A stretch of 64,000 nt of DNA, taken from Flavobacteriaceae bacterium CRH. GTDB taxonomy: Bacteria > Bacteroidota > Bacteroidia > Flavobacteriales > Flavobacteriaceae. Positions within the stretch are counted from its first letter, which is position 1. Every line of letters starts with the position of its first letter. The notes under the pieces were generated by a model. That model saw only the letters and a program-made list of their open reading frames with translations, searched no databases and was not told the DNA's origin. The position numbers were made by a program, and so were the translations under genes. The stretch is taken from positions 19,757-83,756 of the forward strand of contig LMAJ01000026.1 in NCBI GenBank assembly GCA_001507425.1. Direction: 5' to 3'. Positions 59,441-64,000 of this stretch are shown one piece after another.

Positions 59441-61804
59441 ATGAAGCAAGATCAAAAAAAGACAGACGATTTAGCCAATAAATTACCTGATGCAGAAAAT
59501 CCATACCAGCTTTCAAAACTTAAAATAACAAAAGTAGAAAAATGGGCGGCGGGCGTACCTGCTGTTCTCGCAGCCGTTAGTGATCTTATTGAAGATAAAA
59601 CAGTCCTTAGAGCTGGTAAAGCCCTGTTTAAGATGAATCAAAAAGGCGGTTTTGACTGCTCAAGCTGTGCGTGGCCAGATCCTGATGATGATCGCTCTCC
59701 TTTGGGTGAATATTGCGAAAACGGAGCTAAAGCTTTGGCAGAAGAAGCTACAACCAAAAAAGTTACTGCCGCTTTTTTTAAAGAAAACTCCGTATACAGT
59801 CTTTCAAAATTAGACGATTACCAAATTGGAAAAATGGGAAGATTAACTGAACCCATGTATTTACCAATTGGAGGCACACACTATCAACCGATTAGTTGGG
59901 ATGATGCTTTTAAAAAAATTGCCTCACATTTAAATGCACTCGAATCACCTAATGAAGCTGCTTTTTATACTTCAGGAAGAACAAGTAATGAGGCTTCATT
60001 TCTTTATCAGCTTTTTACAAAAGAATTTGGAACGAATAACATGCCCGATTGTTCTAATATGTGTCACGAAACCTCTGGAACGGCTTTAAAATCCACAATT
60101 GGTATCGGAAAAGGAACGGTTACTTTAGAAGATTTCTATGATACGGATGTAATTGTAATAATCGGACAAAATCCGGGAACCAATGCACCCCGAATGTTAA
60201 GCGCATTAGAAAAAGGCAAAAAAAACGGAGCAAAAATTATCGCTATTAATCCGTTGCCCGAAGCGGGTTTAATGGGATTTCATAATCCACAGGCCATCAA
60301 AGGAATATTGGGAACAGGTGGAAAACTGGCTGATCTTTTTCTTCCAATAAAAATCAACGGCGATATGGCATTGCTCAAAGCTATCGAACTCCTTTTAATT
60401 GAATCTGAAAACAAAAATCCGGGAGAAGTATTTGATCACGAATTTATTAAAAACAAAACATCAGGCTTTGAGAATTTCCAGAAACAATTTGAAAATTTAG
60501 ATTTAGATAACCTTTCCTTTCTTTCCGGTGTCCCAAAAGATTTAATTATGGAAGCCGCAGCAATAATTGCCTTTAAAAAACGAATCATTTTCTGCTGGGG
60601 AATGGGACTTACACAACAGCCAAATGGCGTTGATATGATCAGAGAGATTGTTAATATTTTATTGCTAAAAGGAAGTATCGGTAAACCTGGAGCCGGTGTC
60701 TGTCCGGTTCGCGGACACAGTAACGTTCAGGGAAACAGAACCATGCTTATTGATGAGAAACCTACAAACGAACAATTAGATCGCCTGCAGGCTTATTTTG
60801 GATTTAATCCGCCAAGAAATCACGGATATAATGTTGTTGGAACTATAAAAGCAATACACGAAGAAAAAGTAAAATTTATGTTTTGCATGGGTGGAAATTT
60901 TCTGTCAGCTGCACCAGATACAACTTATACCGCAGAAGCATTCAGAAAATTAAAGCTGTTGGTATGTGTTTCTACAAAACTCAACAGAGGTCATTTGATA
61001 CACGGAAAAGAATCTATAATACTACCAACGCTTTCCCGTAGCGATATGGATATTGTAAATAATGAAGTACAAATTATTAGTACCGAAAATTCTATGGGCG
61101 TAGTACAGTCTTCGAAAGGAGTGCTTAAACCAATATCAGATCAATTAATAAACGAAACACAAATTGTATGTCGTATGGCTATGGCTACACTTGGAGATAG
61201 ATCAGTTATTGATTGGCTGCGATATCACGATAGTTATGATGACGTAAGAGAAGCAATTGAAAAATGCATTTCGGGTTTTGAAGATTACAATACAAGAGTT
61301 AGAAAAAAAGGCGGATTTTATCTGCCAAATGCGCCTCGTCATGGAGATTTTAATACTAAGGAATCTACTAATCGTGCCGCATTTACTTTAACCGAAATTC
61401 CAAATAATCAACTTGAACCAGATGAATTTATGATGGCAACAACCCGTACACATGACCAGTTTAATACAACTATTTATGGTATGGATGATCGATATCGAGG
61501 GATAAAAAATGAACGAAGAGTAATTTTTATGAATCAAAAAGATATTGATAAAGCAGGATTAAAATCCGGAGAAAAAGTAGATTTATTTAACTATGACGAT
61601 GGCATCGAAAGAATTGCACCTTTATTTATTATTGTTTCTTACCAGATACCGGAACGAAATACGGTAACGTACTTTCCGGAAACCAATGTTTTAGTTTCTG
61701 TAAATAATGTGGTCAAAGAAAGCAATATGCCGGCATCAAAATATGTAAAAATAAAAGTAAAAAAACATGATCCTGGTATTTATGAAAGGATAAACCGTCT
61801 TTAA
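59441..61804 (+). CDS. FdhF/YdeP-family molybdopterin oxidoreductase
   Basis: 787 residues, close to the family length of YdeP. An N-terminal Cys pair (GGFDCSSCAWPD near residue 70) fits the family's Fe-S ligand region, and molybdopterin domains follow: NMPDCSNMCHETSG near 200, IIGQNPGTNAPRML near 238, CWGMGLTQQPNGVD near 388 and G-x-R-T-M-L. E. coli YdeP is linked to acid resistance. With FdhD it forms a molybdoenzyme pair; the electron partner and the substrate are unknown. Confidence 0.9.
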   Translation: MKQDQKKTDDLANKLPDAENPYQLSKLKITKVEKWAAGVPAVLAAVSDLIEDKTVLRAGKALFKMNQKGGFDCSSCAWPDPDDDRSPLGEYCENGAKALAEEATTKKVTAAFFKENSVYSLSKLDDYQIGKMGRLTEPMYLPIGGTHYQPISWDDAFKKIASHLNALESPNEAAFYTSGRTSNEASFLYQLFTKEFGTNNMPDCSNMCHETSGTALKSTIGIGKGTVTLEDFYDTDVIVIIGQNPGTNAPRMLSALEKGKKNGAKIIAINPLPEAGLMGFHNPQAIKGILGTGGKLADLFLPIKINGDMALLKAIELLLIESENKNPGEVFDHEFIKNKTSGFENFQKQFENLDLDNLSFLSGVPKDLIMEAAAIIAFKKRIIFCWGMGLTQQPNGVDMIREIVNILLLKGSIGKPGAGVCPVRGHSNVQGNRTMLIDEKPTNEQLDRLQAYFGFNPPRNHGYNVVGTIKAIHEEKVKFMFCMGGNFLSAAPDTTYTAEAFRKLKLLVCVSTKLNRGHLIHGKESIILPTLSRSDMDIVNNEVQIISTENSMGVVQSSKGVLKPISDQLINETQIVCRMAMATLGDRSVIDWLRYHDSYDDVREAIEKCISGFEDYNTRVRKKGGFYLPNAPRHGDFNTKESTNRAAFTLTEIPNNQLEPDEFMMATTRTHDQFNTTIYGMDDRYRGIKNERRVIFMNQKDIDKAGLKSGEKVDLFNYDDGIERIAPLFIIVSYQIPERNTVTYFPETNVLVSVNNVVKESNMPASKYVKIKVKKHDPGIYERINRL

Positions 61805-62320
61805 TCCTTTTGATATTAATAATTAAATTAGGAGATTTTCTTGATTGTTATTTTTAGAAAAAAAAAGTAAAATTCATTATTTAATTAAAGTTGTCGACAA
61901 AATTTACTACTTATTAATAATAATAAAAGTTCCTGTCATTTTATCAAAAACAGAAACCCAATAATAAATACACGATATATCATAAATTCAAAATTTAAAA
62001 AATAACCATAAGCATCTATAAACAAAGAAATTATTCATTAGGCACATTATTTGGCTAATATCTGGTATATATATTAATTTAAAAGATCCAGACATGAAAA
62101 AAATAATCTAAAATCAAATCGGAAGAATCTCTTTTATTACAAAAAAACAGTAAAAATCAATTTGACCTATTGCTGAAAGTATTTTTTCTGGAGGTATATT
62201 ATTCAATAGTATAACAGTTAGCAATTTAAATAAGACTGGGCTTTAAAGGTTAATTAATAAAATACGAGATTATTTTTTCTTTCTTAATCTACATTAATCG
62301 ACAGGCTTAAGCATCTTATC
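61805..62320. other. Long intergenic region
   Basis: About 520 AT-rich bases with no reading frame, hairpin or repeat I would support. No terminator is obvious after the YdeP gene. Confidence 0.5.
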
Positions 62321-62328
62321 TAAGTTTG
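62321..62328 (+). promoter_or_regulatory. -7 box TAAGTTTG of the hydrolase gene
   Basis: An exact TAnnTTTG match, about 100 bases before the ATG at 62430. No convincing -33 element was found. Confidence 0.5.
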
Positions 62329-62429
62329 TAAAAGAAATTTAATAACACTTATCAAATCAAAATTAGATTTTATCAATACACTAATTTTAAAATTAAAACT
62401 AAAATTTAATAATCTAAAACCATAAAAAA

Positions 62430-63245
62430 ATGAGCACATTTAAAGTACAAGACGGAACAGAAATTTTTTACAAAGATTGGGGAACAGGGCAACCAATCGT
62501 TTTTCACCACGGATGGCCATTATCTAGTGACGATTGGGATGCACAAATGATGTTTTTTCTAAAACAAGGATACAGAGTCATTGCACATGATCGCCGCGGA
62601 CACGGTCGCTCTGGTCAAAGTTCAGAAGGAAATAATATGGAAACATATGCTGCAGATATAGCTGAATTAGCAGCCGCTCTTGATTTAAAAAACGCTATTC
62701 ATATTGGTCACTCAACAGGTGGTGGTGAAGTAATACGATATGCCGCAAAATACGGTAAAGAACGTGTTGCAAAAGCTATCATAATCAGTGCTGTAACACC
62801 AATAATGATAAAAAACGAATCAAATCCTGAAGGTGTACCATTGTCTGTTTTTGATGAAATAAGAGAAGGCACCGGATTTAGTAGAGCGCAATATTTTTAT
62901 GATTTTCCAATACCATTTTACGGATGGAACCGCGAAGGAAAAACAATTCAAGAGGGAATTAAACACAACTGGTGGCGTCAAGGAATGATGGGTTCTGTAT
63001 TAGCACATTATGAAGGGATAAAAGCTTTCTCTGAATCAGATTTCACAGAAGATCTTAAAAGTTTAGATATTCCGGTTCTTGTATTGCACGGAGAAGATGA
63101 TCAGATCGTTCCTTTTGGTCAGGCGCCAAGAGCAGCAGCACTTTTGAAAAACGGAAAGCTAATTTCATATCCTGGATTTCCTCACGGTATGCCCACTACA
63201 GAGGCGGAAACTATCAATAAGGATATTTTAGAATTTATTAAATAA
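62430..63245 (+). CDS. Alpha/beta-hydrolase, chloroperoxidase/arylesterase-like
   Basis: 271 residues, full length for the non-heme chloroperoxidase/esterase family. Features: F-H-H-G-W-P-L-S-S-D-D-W-D near residue 26, AHDRRGHGRSGQ near 52, nucleophile GHSTGGGE near 95, Asp in VLHGEDDQIVPF near 220 and His in FPHGMPT near 250. Cofactor-free; it hydrolyses esters and can promote perhydrolysis. It is transcribed alone with its own promoter and a strong terminator. Confidence 0.92.
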   Translation: MSTFKVQDGTEIFYKDWGTGQPIVFHHGWPLSSDDWDAQMMFFLKQGYRVIAHDRRGHGRSGQSSEGNNMETYAADIAELAAALDLKNAIHIGHSTGGGEVIRYAAKYGKERVAKAIIISAVTPIMIKNESNPEGVPLSVFDEIREGTGFSRAQYFYDFPIPFYGWNREGKTIQEGIKHNWWRQGMMGSVLAHYEGIKAFSESDFTEDLKSLDIPVLVLHGEDDQIVPFGQAPRAAALLKNGKLISYPGFPHGMPTTEAETINKDILEFIK

Positions 63246-63319
63246 TAAATAGCTAAAATACAGCTTAAGTTTGTATATTAATAAGTTACTAATATAAATT
63301 AACAAGCTGCTTTTCTAAC

Positions 63320-63357
63320 AAAAGAACTCCAAAATCTAATGATTTTGGAGTTCTTTT
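63320..63357 (+). terminator. Terminator after the hydrolase gene
   Basis: A perfect 17-bp stem (AAAAGAACTCCAAAATC and complement) with a TAAT loop, followed by GTTT. It lies 75 bases after the stop. Confidence 0.8.
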
Positions 63358-63710
63358 GTTTATAGCTATTAAGCTTTGAAATTACTTTTAATAATATGAT
63401 GAATATTTTAAAATATTATTCGAATTCAACTAATTACAAATAACTAATCTAAAAATAGCTCTAAAATAAAAAACATTCATAATAAACTTTATTCAATCAT
63501 AAACCTCTGCTTATAATTAGAAAAATAAAACACTTTCTAACTAATCAATTACAACCTAAAAACCAGTCCAAGAGATTAATAAAATTCTAAATTTCTTAAA
63601 CTTACCTTTTATTTATGTTTTCAAGAGGAAAAAATACTGAGATAAACCTATATTATAATAAATATAATTTTAGATATTATTCTACTTTACATTAAAAAAA
63701 TAAAGAATCA
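63358..63710. other. Intergenic region before the tRNA genes
   Basis: About 350 AT-rich bases, no reading frame or structure I would support. Confidence 0.5.
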
Positions 63711-63758
63711 ATAAAGCAAGCTTTTTTGCTTTATCCACAACTTTCGTACTTATCCATA
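63711..63758. other. Hairpin and two DnaA-box-like sites
   Basis: A 9-bp hairpin ATAAAGCAA / TTGCTTTAT lies at 63711-63734. TTATCCACA (63731-63739) is a perfect consensus DnaA box, with a near match TTATCCATA at 63750-63758, 19 bp away. Two boxes alone do not make an origin, and no dnaA or dnaN is seen; the sites may titrate DnaA or be chance. Confidence 0.35.
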
Positions 63759-63794
63759 AATTCTCTTTTTAGACTTTCGATTTATCGCAAAAAA

Positions 63795-63825
63795 AAACTT
63801 CAATTAGCATAGCCAATTGAAGTTT
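63795..63825 (-). terminator. Terminator of the tRNA unit
   Basis: On the minus strand an 11-bp stem AAACTTCAATT / AATTGAAGTTT with a 9-base loop precedes a T tract, immediately after the tRNA-Leu 3' end. Confidence 0.8.
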
Positions 63826-63826
63826 C

Positions 63827-63915
63827 TGGTACTCAGAGCGGGACTTGAACCCGCACGAACATTGCTGTTCACTGGATTTTAAGTCCAGCGTGTCTACCAA
63901 TTTCACCATCCGAGC
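63827..63915 (-). tRNA. tRNA-Leu (anticodon TAA)
   Basis: The minus strand folds as a class II tRNA: acceptor GCTCGGA, D-loop with AAATTGGTAGAC, anticodon stem-loop CTGGA-CTTAAAA-TCCAG, long variable arm, T-arm GCGGG-TTCAAGT-CCCGC, and ACCA at the 3' end (63827-63830). The anticodon (63879-63881) is TAA. The acceptor pairing includes two G-T pairs. Confidence 0.93.
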
Positions 63916-63920
63916 ATGAG

Positions 63921-63993
63921 TGGTACCTCCAGGGATCGAACCAGGGACACATGGATTTTCAGTCCATTGCTCTACCATCTGAGCTAAGGTACC
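63921..63993 (-). tRNA. tRNA-Phe (anticodon GAA)
   Basis: The minus strand folds as GGTACCT acceptor, GCTC D-stem, ATGGA-CTGAAAA-TCCAT anticodon arm and CCTGG-TTCGATC-CCTGG T-arm, 73 nucleotides. The anticodon is GAA. It lies 5 bases upstream of tRNA-Leu and is probably co-transcribed. Confidence 0.94.
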
Positions 63994-64000
63994 TTATTAT

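Noticed and set aside
63769..63978. 69-codon minus-strand open frame across the two tRNA genes
   Set aside because: It is the tRNA sequences read as protein (for example the anticodon and T-arm regions); both tRNAs fold well, so it is not a gene.

Overview
The window looks like a chromosomal segment of a Flavobacterium-type Bacteroidota. It is AT-rich, starts are not preceded by Shine-Dalgarno sequences, several genes have TAnnTTTG-type -7 boxes, one secreted protease ends in a type IX secretion sorting domain, and a two-component-propeller protein runs off the left edge. No phage, insertion sequence, CRISPR array or rRNA was seen.

Layout. 0-7.3 kb: end of a propeller sensor, then a TetR-controlled tripartite RND efflux operon (TetR, TolC-like, membrane fusion, AcrB-like) with one TGAAC-N3-GTTCA operator before tetR and another before the pump genes. 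7.4-18.6 kb: a stress/envelope block with a DUF892 ferritin-like protein, a large CheB/CheR/PAS/kinase fusion whose CheB and kinase parts have lost key residues, a translationally coupled glycosyltransferase / UDP-galactopyranose mutase / glycosidase operon, a CinA-C protein, and several small low-complexity proteins. 18.8-33.4 kb: three closely similar AraC regulators, each near NAD(P)-dependent oxidoreductases, two secreted proteases, and a TetR/SDR/quinone-reductase unit with matching palindromic operators. 33.5-40.9 kb: a lone MreB, an arsenic-type cluster (ArsR, GNAT, DUF6428, phosphatase/reductase) without an efflux pump, and the oxidative pentose phosphate operon gnd-zwf-pgl. 41-50.8 kb: more oxidoreductases, three further AraC regulators, a frameshifted deaminase, esterase-like hydrolases, and well-ordered operator/promoter architecture. 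50.8-63.3 kb: YheT hydrolase, Dps, a LytTR regulator with a hybrid kinase, an SRPBCC-like/monooxygenase pair, peroxiredoxin and DsbA-like thiol proteins, FdhD with a YdeP-type molybdoenzyme, and a chloroperoxidase-like hydrolase. The right edge has tRNA-Phe and tRNA-Leu.

How parts work together. The most interesting signals are regulatory. (1) A motif, AACGAnnnTTTTTGCCTAT, lies upstream of Dps, of the SRPBCC/monooxygenase pair and of the small ORF/peroxiredoxin/DsbA group, which suggests one stress regulon. (2) Two AraC genes share a 23-bp-period direct repeat that begins exactly 37 bp before their -7 boxes. (3) A divergent hydrolase/DoxX pair carries inverted copies of one element, each exactly 40 bp before its -7 box. 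(4) Two TetR regulators have recognisable operators at their own and their target promoters. Function names rest on motif recognition by eye; no database search was run.
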